The notes beneath the pieces are model-generated. The model made no database searches and was not told the DNA's origin. It saw only the letters and a program-made list of their open reading frames with translations. Source: G963677485 sp964519405 (GTDB lineage Bacteria; Armatimonadota; HRBIN16). From it: a DNA stretch of 24,575 nt. Made by a program: the position numbers and the translations under genes. Positions 7,353-15,700 of this stretch are shown here, piece after piece; the first letter of the stretch is position 1; each line of letters opens with the position of its first letter. The stretch is taken from assembly GCA_964519405.1 (NCBI GenBank), contig CAZFLA010000041.1, positions 1-24,575 of the forward strand, given 5' to 3'.

Positions 7353-8885
7353 ATGAAAGGTTTAATGTCTCGTCGCATCGTGCTGTTTCTCGTAGTGGTC
7401 ATGGTCCTCATAGGCGGTGTCTATCTCATACGTAAAAACAGCAAACCGGAAATGCTGACAGGAGTAACATACCGCAAACCAGTATACGCCGGGATTGGAA
7501 AACAAGACCACAAGATATCGAATACACAGTATAACTATATCGGCGTTCCAGATGGCTTCATTGTATTGAGAAGCACAATTGATGATAATCTGTCTGTATC
7601 AAACACCCCATTCGTTTTAAAGATGGACGCCAAAGGTACCGAAGCGTGGAGATATCAGTTTCCTGCTCATAAAGGTTTAGAGTTGAATGCACAGCAGATG
7701 CCCAATGGCGATGTGATTGTGTCTGGCGATACATGGTATCACCCGCAAGGCCAGTCATTTATTATGAGGTTTAGCAAACTTGGCAAACCAGTATGGATTC
7801 AAAACATGCATGCAGACGCTCTTTCAATATTGGATGTCAGCAATAAGCGGATTCTGGTGTATCAAGAAACTAATGATGTTGGCAAAATCGCCTTGTATGA
7901 TTCTTCGGGTATGCTACTGTTTCAACAACCACTAGACAAGGTCAGACTAGAGGAGAGTATCGAACAGATCATCCGATCACATCACTTCTCCGATTTTGAT
8001 GCCGCATCGCTGTCAGCCAAGATATACAACGCAAGTCAACCAACAGATTATGGTGTGTATAACCATGGTTATGGTACTGCTCCGATAGATGGCAAATATT
8101 ACAGTGTTCATATACGCGCTGAGGCAGCTAATCGCGCGACCGTCTTCCTAACACGGCTTGATGATCATAAAAAGATCGATATCCTGCCGGTGAAAGGCTA
8201 TAAGGGGCTGACACACTCGTTTGAAGCCCAGTTTGTGGGCTCTGCAGGCTCATTGGCATGGTTCACTGTTGATGCGGATGCCGCCGTTGATGCTAGCAAC
8301 TCCACCCAGCGCAATAACTGGGATGACCACAACTGGTCGGCTTTGTATGTTACCGATGGGCACACCGCTCGTAAGCTTGTCGAACTAGGACGTGCATATA
8401 ATGCTTTCGACTATGAAGTAGGTTTTACCAAGCGTAGTGATGGCAGCTATATCCTGTATACGAAACGCGCTGATAGAGGCGATATCTGCAGTTTCTATGC
8501 ATATAACGCTGCAGGCGTGCTATTAGGTAAGTATCAGCTGCCAGATTCTATCACTAGTATTGACATGCACCCTAGCTTAAACCTCATCGTGGCAGAAAAG
8601 CCGGATTCTCTTGATTATCCGCAAACATACACAACTTCACTGCCTACAGTGGCATGTCCAACAGTTAAGCTGAGTCAAGCACAGAGCAGCCAGCAGGTTG
8701 TTATGGAATGCGCCACACCTGAAGCCAACATCTACTACACCACCGACGGCACACCGCCGGCACGCAACAGCACGAGGTATACGAGTCCCGTGAAGCTAGA
8801 CAGAAGCGCTAAGCTTAAGGCTTGCGCGTTTAAGAAGGGCCTTCTGCCAAGCGTCTGCCGGACGTTCACCGAAACGGCCCAGTAG
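7353..8885 (+). CDS. Membrane-anchored propeller-like protein with C-terminal CHB_HEX_C domain, copy 3 (510 aa)
   Basis: ATG 7353 follows AAGGGGG. The N-terminus MKGLMSRRIVLFLVVVMVLIG gives one anchor helix at about residues 8-25. The middle has WRYQF, PNGDVIVSG, GKPVWIQN, FVGSAGSLAWFTVDADAA (as in copy 1) and DGHTARKLVELGR (as in copy 2). The C-terminal domain reads YYTTDGTPPARNSTRYT and LKACAFKKGLLPS, then the tail changes to TFTETAQ, unlike the IKAP/FKAP ends of the other two. It is the shortest copy. It ends 8 bases before the stop of the convergent URO-D-like gene, and no terminator separates them. Role as for copy 1: a surface-exposed binding protein is inferred, not shown. Confidence 0.8.
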   Translation: MKGLMSRRIVLFLVVVMVLIGGVYLIRKNSKPEMLTGVTYRKPVYAGIGKQDHKISNTQYNYIGVPDGFIVLRSTIDDNLSVSNTPFVLKMDAKGTEAWRYQFPAHKGLELNAQQMPNGDVIVSGDTWYHPQGQSFIMRFSKLGKPVWIQNMHADALSILDVSNKRILVYQETNDVGKIALYDSSGMLLFQQPLDKVRLEESIEQIIRSHHFSDFDAASLSAKIYNASQPTDYGVYNHGYGTAPIDGKYYSVHIRAEAANRATVFLTRLDDHKKIDILPVKGYKGLTHSFEAQFVGSAGSLAWFTVDADAAVDASNSTQRNNWDDHNWSALYVTDGHTARKLVELGRAYNAFDYEVGFTKRSDGSYILYTKRADRGDICSFYAYNAAGVLLGKYQLPDSITSIDMHPSLNLIVAEKPDSLDYPQTYTTSLPTVACPTVKLSQAQSSQQVVMECATPEANIYYTTDGTPPARNSTRYTSPVKLDRSAKLKACAFKKGLLPSVCRTFTETAQ

Positions 8886-8893
8886 ATGCTTAT

Positions 8894-9994
8894 CTAGAAG
8901 TTAATTGTATTGCGTGCGACTTCTGCCGCAATCGCGAATTTCTCCACCGTAACGCCGGGAGGGCAGCTATCGCTATTTGCGAGCACAAATGGCCCTCCTT
9001 TGGCCTCTTGAATCACCTCTTCGACATATCCGGCGAAACTCACAATGGGCTCATTCAAGAAGCGCACAGGCTCGATTCCGCCTATGATGCCCATTCGGTC
9101 GCCGCACACCTGGCGGATTTCGCGAATGGTGATGTTGCCAGTGGGCGGCGGTGATGCGCTCTCCACGGCAGTGACTCCACCCACTGCCATCTGTTCGATC
9201 AGGTGGCGCAGATGGCCGCACGCATGCTGAATGTAATACTTGCCATGTTGTTTTGCGATCCGGCAATATTCGGCGATTTCTGGCGCGATATATTTCCGGT
9301 AAACATTCGGGCTGTAGTTCTGGGTACCGCTGTCTTCAAAGGTTAAGAAATACTCATAGTCGCTTTGCACCGCGAGGCGAACACAATTCATGTCGTTCTG
9401 GTACATTGTCTGCCATAATTCGTCGATCAGCTCAGGTTCATCCTGCACCAGATATGCCAACTCCTCAGTGCCCACCAGGTGTTCAACCATCCATTGATAG
9501 GCCGTCTTGCCGCGGTGGCACATCATACCCAGCGACAGCCCTTCGCAGCTTTCTGGCGACTGCAGCCAGTTAGTGGCTTGTTGAGGTGCGGCCTCGAATA
9601 CCGTGTGTTGTTCAATCCACAGCTGCACTTTTAGGTCATCCGCCGTTTTACATGGATGTTCCACCAGAAACATGGTGCCCCCGGCAGTGCCGGTTTGTTT
9701 CCATGTCATATGCAGACTGCCAACAGGTGTGATTAGCTGCTGGTGATGCCCGCCTTCCACTGGGGTTATCCGTGATTCCACCTGCGAGCAGGCCGAAGCC
9801 ACTGGCAGCGGTGCACCTCGCCATAAAGGGTCGGCACCGATGAGCTTATGAAACTGCAGCTGCCCCATATCTTGGATGTTTTGCGGCAGATACTCCCACA
9901 CATACGCCAAGAAGGGCGAAAACGGCAGATGGTCAACGGGACGGCCGGCAAGTGCGGCCACTATGCGTTCTTTAGATGTCATTTCTGGTGTCAT
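8894..9994 (-). CDS. Uroporphyrinogen decarboxylase-like (MtaA/CmuA-type) protein, 366 aa
   Basis: The start at 9994 has GGAGAG eight bases upstream on the minus strand. The sequence has the URO-D superfamily layout: SKERIVAALAGRPVDHLPF at the N-terminus, a TIM-barrel body, and IIGGIEP near the C-terminus. It keeps H257-x-C259 (QHACGH) and C344 (SDSCPPGV), the three zinc ligands known from the methyltransferase MtaA. It lacks the usual HemE N-terminal arginine-rich substrate motif. A corrinoid- or thiol-dependent methyl-transfer role is therefore more likely than heme synthesis. The substrate is unknown: no corrinoid protein or methyltransferase partner is adjacent. It stands alone, convergent with the CHB_HEX_C array and divergent from the pentapeptide gene. 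Family assignment is firm; activity is inference. Confidence 0.85.
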   Translation of the reverse strand: MTPEMTSKERIVAALAGRPVDHLPFSPFLAYVWEYLPQNIQDMGQLQFHKLIGADPLWRGAPLPVASACSQVESRITPVEGGHHQQLITPVGSLHMTWKQTGTAGGTMFLVEHPCKTADDLKVQLWIEQHTVFEAAPQQATNWLQSPESCEGLSLGMMCHRGKTAYQWMVEHLVGTEELAYLVQDEPELIDELWQTMYQNDMNCVRLAVQSDYEYFLTFEDSGTQNYSPNVYRKYIAPEIAEYCRIAKQHGKYYIQHACGHLRHLIEQMAVGGVTAVESASPPPTGNITIREIRQVCGDRMGIIGGIEPVRFLNEPIVSFAGYVEEVIQEAKGGPFVLANSDSCPPGVTVEKFAIAAEVARNTINF

Positions 9995-10094
9995 ATGCTG
10001 CTCTCCAAGAATGCTGCTTTAACTCATATTACAGGCAAATATGGGCGAGTTATCTGCTTAATGTTGGGATAATACCATATGCTGAGATACATAT

Positions 10095-10123
10095 TTGACG
10101 GGTGATATGCTGTTGTGTATTAA
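10095..10123 (+). promoter_or_regulatory. Sigma70-type promoter for the pentapeptide-DUF296 pair
   Basis: TTGACG (10095-10100) and TATTAA (10118-10123) are separated by exactly 17 bases. Transcription would begin near 10130, giving a leader of about 110 bases before the pentapeptide gene. The region between this promoter and the minus-strand URO-D start is AT-rich and holds no gene. Confidence 0.55.
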
Positions 10124-10242
10124 TAGCACGGAGCATTTATAGCTGTGATAGCGTGCATTCCATGCTGATGACGGTTGATTTGTAATGAATATGCTTCATT
10201 ATCAGGTAAAGTACTGTTAGAAATACTAGATTCTGGAGGTGC

Positions 10243-10938
10243 ATGATGGACACCGACCCAAAACCGCGAAAACAGTTTGCCGGTGCAAGCTTAGTGAATG
10301 CCGAGTTTCGTATGGCTGACTTAGCAGGAGCGAATATGGCCGGAGCCGACCTTACCGGTGCTAATCTTGAGGGTGCGGATCTCAACGATGCCGACCTCAC
10401 CGGCGCGACGCTGACGGAAGTGTATGCGCGAACTTTAGATGCCGCAAGGGCAGATTTCAGCGGTGCTGATATGGCCGGTATCAATCTGGAGCTAGCCAAC
10501 CTATCTGAAGCCGACCTAAGCGGCTGTGAGTTAAGTAATGCTTACCTGCGCGGAGCGGACTTAACAGGCTGCAGCCTGGTAGGCGCGGAGCTGTTTGGAG
10601 CGAACTTAGAAAAGGTGAAGCTGATCGAAGCCGACATGCAGAGCGCCACCATGAAAGGCGCAGCGATGCAGTATGTTCGGTTGACAGGTGCCAGTTTGCA
10701 GGGTGCCAACTTCAGCGCGGCGAATTTGGAACATGCCGATCTCAGCCATGCCAACCTTACAGGTGCTGAGTTGGATGGGGTTTGTTTGCGCGGTGCCAAC
10801 CTTAAAAATGCGGTGCTTGCTGGTGCTAATCTATCGGGTGCCGACCTTCAGGATGCTGACTTTACCGGTGCCGAGCTGCGCGATGTGGTGCTTACCGGCG
10901 CGAACTTAATGGGTACAAAAGGAATTGTTTCTTCATGA
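10243..10938 (+). CDS. Pentapeptide-repeat protein, 231 aa
   Basis: Nearly the whole chain after residue ~10 is A(D/N)LxG-type pentapeptides (for example GADLTGANLEGADL), predicting a right-handed quadrilateral beta-helix. The repeat is interrupted once at about residues 57-66 (TEVYARTLDA), which would be a loop or bulge. Two ATGs in a row occur at 10243 and 10246; GGAGG at 10235-10239 is spaced 3 and 6 bases from them, so 10246 may be the real start. There is no signal peptide or membrane helix, so it should be cytoplasmic. Members such as Qnr and MfpA mimic DNA and bind gyrase, but most family members have no known role and nothing here points to gyrase. The stop overlaps the next start (ATGA), so the two products are made together. 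Confidence 0.9.
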   Translation: MMDTDPKPRKQFAGASLVNAEFRMADLAGANMAGADLTGANLEGADLNDADLTGATLTEVYARTLDAARADFSGADMAGINLELANLSEADLSGCELSNAYLRGADLTGCSLVGAELFGANLEKVKLIEADMQSATMKGAAMQYVRLTGASLQGANFSAANLEHADLSHANLTGAELDGVCLRGANLKNAVLAGANLSGADLQDADFTGAELRDVVLTGANLMGTKGIVSS

Positions 10939-11372
10939 AATATACGCAAGGCAGTATGGGACGGGTATTTGTTGCAAAGCTAGACGACGGTGAGTCGGTC
11001 TATGATGCGGTGAAAGAGATTGCCGAGAAGGAATCTGTTAAGCACGCAGCCGTGTGGGCTGTAGGTGGGTTACGCAGCGGCAAGGTGGTGAGCGGTCCAG
11101 AGAGCCCTTACGGTCCTGTGGTTCCTAAAATCTATGAGTTTGATGATGCTAGAGAGCTTGTTGGCTTCGGTACACTCGTGCCGATGGATGGTAAGCCATC
11201 ACTGCACTTTCACGCAGCGATGGGGCATGACGAGAACGCCATGGTAGTGTGTCCGCGTATTGAGATGCACGCCTATTTGGTGTTGGAGGTCGTCATGCTG
11301 GAGCTGGTTGGCATAGAGGCGTGCCGTGAGTATGAAGCGTGTTGGGATGTAAGCACACTTACCATTAAGTAA
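10935..11372 (+). CDS. DUF296/PPC-domain protein, 145 aa
   Basis: The sequence fits a single DUF296 (plants and prokaryotes conserved) domain: GRVFVAKLDDGESVYDAV at the start, AAVWAVGGLRSG, then PSLHFHAAMG with a conserved H-x-H and a third histidine in EMHAYLVLEVVMLEL. The three histidines match the usual metal-binding arrangement of bacterial members, which form trimers. No AT-hook is present, so it is not the plant AHL type. It begins within the stop codon of the pentapeptide gene (ATGA, 4 bases) and has no separate ribosome binding site, so its translation depends on the gene before it. Biochemical role of the family is poorly known. It converges on the TPR-like gene with 55 bases between stops. 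Confidence 0.85.
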   Translation: MKYTQGSMGRVFVAKLDDGESVYDAVKEIAEKESVKHAAVWAVGGLRSGKVVSGPESPYGPVVPKIYEFDDARELVGFGTLVPMDGKPSLHFHAAMGHDENAMVVCPRIEMHAYLVLEVVMLELVGIEACREYEACWDVSTLTIK

Positions 11373-11427
11373 ACAGCACTGCGGACCCTGTGACAACTAT
11401 AAACGCAGGCACGCGGTAACTGTATTT

Positions 11428-11811
11428 CTATCGCAATGCTCTGCGGGCTTCTGCAAGACAGACTTCGCTGCGGCCTTCGTCACCAGCTAGTTTGTAGTAA
11501 CGCGCGGCTAGGTTGTACCGCTCCGACTTGTTAAACGCCCAGAACGCTGCTTCTGCGCTGGCTTCCATGCACTTCGCGGCAGCCAGCATATCACCCTGTG
11601 ATACATGATACTCAGCCATGCACCGGTTAGCTTCAGCTGCTTCGCCAGCCAGGTTCCAAGCTTCTGCAGCACTTTTGGTGTCGGCATTATGTTCGTAACA
11701 GTCAGCAGCTTGCGCGTGGTCGCCTGCAGCTGCGTAATGCTTAGCGGCGGAGGCATAATCGCCTTGTTTCTTAGTCTCCGCGGCCAGCAACAACATCTCT
11801 GTAGATCTCAT
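11428..11811 (-). CDS. TPR/SNAP-like helical repeat protein, 127 aa
   Basis: The sequence is a run of helix pairs with the pattern G-x-Y/H-x-x-A-A-x-x-Y/C-x-x-A-G (QGDYASAAKHYAAAGD, HAQAADCYEHNAD, QGDMLAAAKCMEASAE, NLAARYYKLAGDE), close to TPR or alpha-SNAP repeats. It has about five helical hairpins, no signal peptide and no membrane segment, so it is probably a cytoplasmic scaffold. The start at 11811 has only GAAGGT about 13 bases upstream, which is far. The reading frame upstream continues into a 42-codon ORF with a single TGA between, so this may be the 3' part of a once longer gene or a coupled second gene. A later ATG (residue 6) is also possible. Confidence 0.65.
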   Translation of the reverse strand: MRSTEMLLLAAETKKQGDYASAAKHYAAAGDHAQAADCYEHNADTKSAAEAWNLAGEAAEANRCMAEYHVSQGDMLAAAKCMEASAEAAFWAFNKSERYNLAARYYKLAGDEGRSEVCLAEARRALR

Positions 11812-11820
11812 GTATTGTAA

Positions 11821-11949
11821 TCATACCTTCGTTGGTAAATGGCGTTGTGTTGCTGTTGCATCGGTGATAATCAGTCGACTGGCGGCAATTTCAGCCAAAT
11901 AATCGACAATATCGCCATGAATCTGGCTGATATCACCCGTTGAACACAT
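11821..11949 (-). CDS. Small ORF upstream of and in frame with the TPR-like gene, 42 aa
   Basis: Reading from ATG 11949 to TGA 11821 on the minus strand gives MCSTGDISQIHGDIVDYLAE followed by IAASRLIITDATATQRHLPTKV. The composition looks like real protein (an amphipathic helix followed by a short beta strand) rather than random sequence. The frame stays open upstream to about 12011 but offers no better start, and no ribosome binding site is visible before ATG 11949. After the TGA the same frame reads LQY and then the ATG of the TPR-like gene at 11811. It is either a short leader gene coupled to the TPR-like gene, or the first part of a single gene broken by a nonsense change. I do not recognise the family. 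Confidence 0.4.
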   Translation of the reverse strand: MCSTGDISQIHGDIVDYLAEIAASRLIITDATATQRHLPTKV

Positions 11950-11964
11950 TTTACCAATGTGTTC
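11942..11964. promoter_or_regulatory. Perfect 9-base palindrome, operator-like, between divergent genes
   Basis: GAACACATT (11942-11950) and AATGTGTTC (11956-11964) form a perfect inverted repeat with a 5-base spacer (TTACC). It lies 15 bases before the TATAAT at 11980, covering the place where a -35 element would sit, and it also spans the start of the minus-strand small ORF. No T tract follows on either strand, so it is not a terminator. The geometry suits a dimeric regulator controlling both directions. Confidence 0.6.
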
Positions 11965-11979
11965 GGCGCTTTGCTCGTG

Positions 11980-11985
11980 TATAAT
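11980..11985 (+). promoter_or_regulatory. Consensus -10 element for the HAD gene
   Basis: A perfect TATAAT lies 68 bases before the TTG start of the HAD gene. At 16-18 bases upstream there is no good -35 hexamer, because that site is taken by the right arm of the palindrome. This pattern suggests an activator-dependent or repressed promoter. Confidence 0.4.
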
Positions 11986-12052
11986 GATGATTGATAAGGC
12001 ATTTATGTGCCACGAACGGATTTATCATTAGAATACTGGATAATAAACAATT

Positions 12053-12733
12053 TTGCATCCCGATACACCCAATGTCCGCTGCGCGCTTTTCGATATCGAC
12101 GGCACTCTGGTAGATACCGTTGAGGCCATTGTACGCGCGCTGCACGACACTTTCAGTAAACACCTCCATGTTGATATCCCGCGTGACGTCATTCGACGCT
12201 CTATCGGTCTTCCGCTGAAAACTCAAGTGCGGATGTTTGATAACCTCGTTTCATTTACTCCCGATCATCAGGCTATGGAAGAAGATACCATTGAGGGATA
12301 TGAAAGTTACCGTCATATGGAGACCGTGTTTACCGAAGCTGTGAAAACACTAGATGTAGCAAAAAATGCAGGCATTAGTGTTGGGTTAGTCACATCGAAG
12401 AACGCTCAAGAGTGCGCTGAATTTCTGCCGCGTATGCACGTTGCAGATAATGCAGACACAGTGGTTTGCTCCTCAGATACAAAAAATCCAAAACCTCATC
12501 CAGACCCTATACTAGAGGCCATGAAAAGGCTGAATGTTTCTGCTGAAGAAACAATCTATGTCGGAGATGCGACATATGATATTGAAGCGGGTCATCAAGC
12601 GGGTGTAAGGGTTGTAGCCGTAAGCTACGGAGCGCACACACAGGAGATGCTGTCCGAGAAAAACCCGGAGTGGTTGATCGAATCTCCTAATGAACTACTG
12701 AATTTCTTCGCTGGTCTAACTTCATCGCGATAG
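12053..12733 (+). CDS. HAD-family phosphatase (phosphoglycolate phosphatase/PpaX-like), 226 aa
   Basis: All four HAD motifs are present: D14-x-D16-G-T-L (motif I, nucleophile and acid/base), T114/S115 in GLVTSKN (II), K147 in KNPKPHP (III), and G171-D172...D176 in YVGDATYDIEAG (IV). A helical cap inserted at residues ~22-90 makes it subclass I, as in Gph, PpaX and beta-phosphoglucomutase. It probably dephosphorylates a small phosphorylated metabolite in the cytoplasm. The start is TTG at 12053: an in-frame stop lies at 12044, and no ATG occurs before motif I. The ribosome binding site is weak (TGGA 12 bases upstream), so expression should be low. It is followed after 64 bases by the large GH42-like gene. 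Confidence 0.85.
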   Translation: MHPDTPNVRCALFDIDGTLVDTVEAIVRALHDTFSKHLHVDIPRDVIRRSIGLPLKTQVRMFDNLVSFTPDHQAMEEDTIEGYESYRHMETVFTEAVKTLDVAKNAGISVGLVTSKNAQECAEFLPRMHVADNADTVVCSSDTKNPKPHPDPILEAMKRLNVSAEETIYVGDATYDIEAGHQAGVRVVAVSYGAHTQEMLSEKNPEWLIESPNELLNFFAGLTSSR

Positions 12734-12756
12734 ATCTTAGGGTATCGGGGCCATCA

Positions 12757-12772
12757 CGCGGCTGTTGCCGCG
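12757..12772 (+). other. Small GC-rich hairpin before the GH42-like gene
   Basis: CGCGGC (12757-12762) and GCCGCG (12767-12772) pair around TGTT, ending 8 bases before the AAGGAG ribosome binding site at 12781. There is no T tract, so a plain terminator is unlikely. It could stabilise a processed mRNA 5' end. Confidence 0.45.
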
Positions 12773-12797
12773 CCTATACTAAGGAGATATCGCGCCG

Positions 12798-15700
12798 ATG
12801 GCCAGTAGCCAAAGCACAGATCAGTTGAATGATTCCGCAGAGAATAGCTCTGCATTTGAGCCTCAAGAGACAAACCACTCGGAGGCATCTACCCCAGAAG
12901 CTGCTCCGAAGCCGCGTCCTACGCGCCGACGTCCAGCTCGCCGCCAGTCTGCACCTAAACCCGAAGAAACAGCAGCGACACCTGTGGCATCAGAGCCTGC
13001 GAGCATCGCTGAACCAGTAAACCCATCTTCAGATGTGACTGATGTCAGCGCTGAGCGAGCATCGGAACCGACAGATGCAGCTAATAACTCTGCGGATGCG
13101 CCTAGGACATCACGCCGGCGGATACCACGCAGGCGAGCTGTAAGGCAACGACAGCCGAAACCCGAAGCGGTCGACACGAATGCTGCTGAGGCAGAAACCA
13201 CGGCTGCTCCCGCCGAAGCGATTCCTGCAGAGCCTGCGGTTAACGAGGCGTCTGGTGAGCAAGCCGCAGCAGATGAAGCCACTCGCGTTAACCGTCCCAG
13301 CCGAAATTCCCGCAGGAGAGCGAAGCGAAAAGCCGCACGTGTTTCGACAACTGCTGATACCGGTGAAGTGAATGCATCGGAACCAGCAGGTGACCAACCG
13401 CAAGCATCACCGATACACACTGTAAAAGTGGATCTTAACCCAAGGTCGCGCAACAATCGGCGCCGACGTGGTGCACAACCGAATGCAGAGGCTGCGGCCG
13501 CTCAACCGGCTGTTGAACTTCCCACAGCAGATTCTGGGTTAGTACCGCCTGATTCCGCGGCACCACTAGTTATACCTGGGCTAGATACTATTCAGCCGGA
13601 ACCCACTAATCGATCACGCCGCGAGCGCAGTCGTCAACGCCGCGGCCGTTCACGCAGCGAGGCTCAGCCTAGTGTTGTGGCTGAACAGCCGACTGCACCG
13701 CAGGAACCCGCAGCACCCGAAGCTGTGGTGGAAACACCGAAACCGGTTCAGAGACCAAACAGGTCACGAAGCCGTAAACCAAGTAAACCGCAAAGTGCAG
13801 CGGTTGTGGAAACTGCAGCACCGATAGTTATACCTGCTGAGCCGGAAAAACCTGAGTCTGTTGCGAAACCAGCACCAAAGCCAGCTCCGGTCAAACGTGT
13901 TCGACGTCCTGAGCCAAAGATAAAAATAGCAGTACCGAAATTGACACTACCCAAGCGTGAACCCATCAAGATGGGTATGCGTCGAGGTCATCCTGAAATA
14001 GTCATCAAGGGCACTGCTGTCCCACCGATGTTTTTCTTTGGGTATATCAGCGGATCTGCCAGTGAAGCCAGGGTTATAGAGGAAGTCGGTTTAGCATCTG
14101 AAGCGGGTGTTCATCTGCATATGATGCTGATGGAGCTGGTTGTCGACCTGCAGTCAGTAGATACCGCCGTAGAAGAGGCATGCCGACAGATTAGTCTGGT
14201 GACCCAGCGAGATCCTGACGGATATGTCATGCTGCGGTTGATGTTTACTCCACCTAGAAACTGGAGTGAGAAATACAAAGACGGTGTCTCGTTGTTTGCC
14301 GATGGCACAACAGGTGAGCCTTCGTTCTTTAGCGAAGAATATTGGGCTGAGGCTGAAGCAGTCGTTACGGATTTAGCTCAAAAGATGGAGCTGCACGACC
14401 AAGCCGATCGGCTGTTGGGCTACCACCTCGACTGCCGCGAGTGGTTCCACGAATACGAACGCGGTTATGACACCTGTAAGGCAGCGATAGACAGCTTCCG
14501 ACGATGGCTGCGGGTTAAGTACAAAGACGACGACGTGCTGCTGAGAGCCGCGTGGCACAATGGCGTTGTTGACCTTGATACCGCCTCAATACCAGCTTTG
14601 CCTAAGGAGAGCGCGGTTGTTTTATTTGAGAACCACCGTGAACGTCCGTGGGTTGACTTCCTGCAGTTTTCCAGCAATATCGTGGCGAAGAGGCTGATAT
14701 CTATCAGCCGGGCTGCCAAAAAGTCGGGTGAGTCACGCCGACTGATCGCAGTTCCATACGGATATACTTTCGAGTTCCCAACTCCATACAGCGGTCACTT
14801 AGATTTGGCAGAGGTCCTTTCTGCGAGCAGTATCGACATGGTCTGCGCGCCGCCAAGTTACCGTGATCGATTGGTTGGGTGCGGATCCAGCATACCGGCT
14901 CCTATTGACAGCGTGCTGCTGCATGAGAAGCTGTTCATCATGGAAGACGACACCAAGCCGCACTTTGCGAAGCGCGATACCCCAGATACATATAATCCTA
15001 AGCAGCCAGACCGCGAAAGCACAACCGGTGCCCGGCTTCGGGCGATAGGCAGTGCCCTGTCACGGCAGATGGGCATTACGTGGATGGATCTTTGGGGTGA
15101 GGGCTGGCTTGCCGACAGCGAGCATTGGAAGCACGCTGCGATGGCGGTGTCGGTCTATCGTAAATTGATGGAATGCCGTCAGATGAATTCTGCACCTGAT
15201 GTAGCCTTCATCGTAGATGAAAACAGCATCATGCACATGAAGAATACAGACAAGCTGTTGATGCCTTTGTTGCTGCAGCAGCGTGATGTGATGTTGAAAA
15301 GCGGCGTAAACTTTGGCATCTACCTGCAGAGCGACATCGTAAAGAAGGCATTCCCAGAAGCCAAAGTGTATGTCTTTATGAATGCGCTGCAGATTAACAG
15401 CGATGTGCGAGCTGCCATTAATGACAAACTGCAAAACGGCGGTAAGTGCTTGGTGTGGGTGTATGCAGCAGGTATTTATGACGAAAATGGCGAGTGTAAA
15501 GACGGTATTCGTGAGGTAACTGGACTGCAGCTGCGGCCGCAGCCATGGAACAGCGAAAGCGGATCTATCATCGTCAACGACCGTCACGCCATAGCTGAAC
15601 ATCTGAAATCCAAACAGTTTGGAGTTCGCGAACGCTTAAACCCCAGTTTTTACTGCAACGACCAAAGCGGCACAATCATTGCCGAATATGTTCAGACTGG

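Larger units (their letters stand above)
4092..8885 (+). repeat. Tandem array of three paralogous CHB_HEX_C-type membrane-anchored protein genes
   Basis: Three genes of about 1.55 kb lie head to tail with 51- and 54-base gaps. All share the same order: anchor helix, propeller-like region with PNGDV.V.G and GK.VW motifs, a W..WSALY.TDGHTARKL block, SLPTVACPTVKL, and the YYTTDG domain at the C-terminus. DNA identity is patchy: a 42-base stretch at 7224-7265 recurs at 8811-8852 with one difference, while middle regions have drifted far apart. The gaps before copies 2 and 3 are also related (TAACAAT..., ACATG...ATGAAAG, CCCAAA/CCAAACAAGG, GGTTTACT or GGTTCACT before ATGAAAGGT), so the duplicated unit included the ribosome binding site. 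Confidence 0.9.

Noticed and set aside
10243..10938. Pentapeptide protein as a quinolone-resistance (Qnr/MfpA) gene
   Set aside because: Only the repeat pattern is shared; nothing specific to gyrase-binding members was seen.
11821..11823. TGA read as an amino acid (alternative genetic code)
   Set aside because: TGA serves as a true stop in the ATGA overlaps at 10935 and 16858 and at the end of the HD gene, and no other real gene here has an in-frame TGA.
12863..13456. 197-aa minus-strand open frame opposite the arginine-rich region
   Set aside because: Product of low-complexity GC-rich codons on the other strand; Ala/Ser-rich with no start signal.
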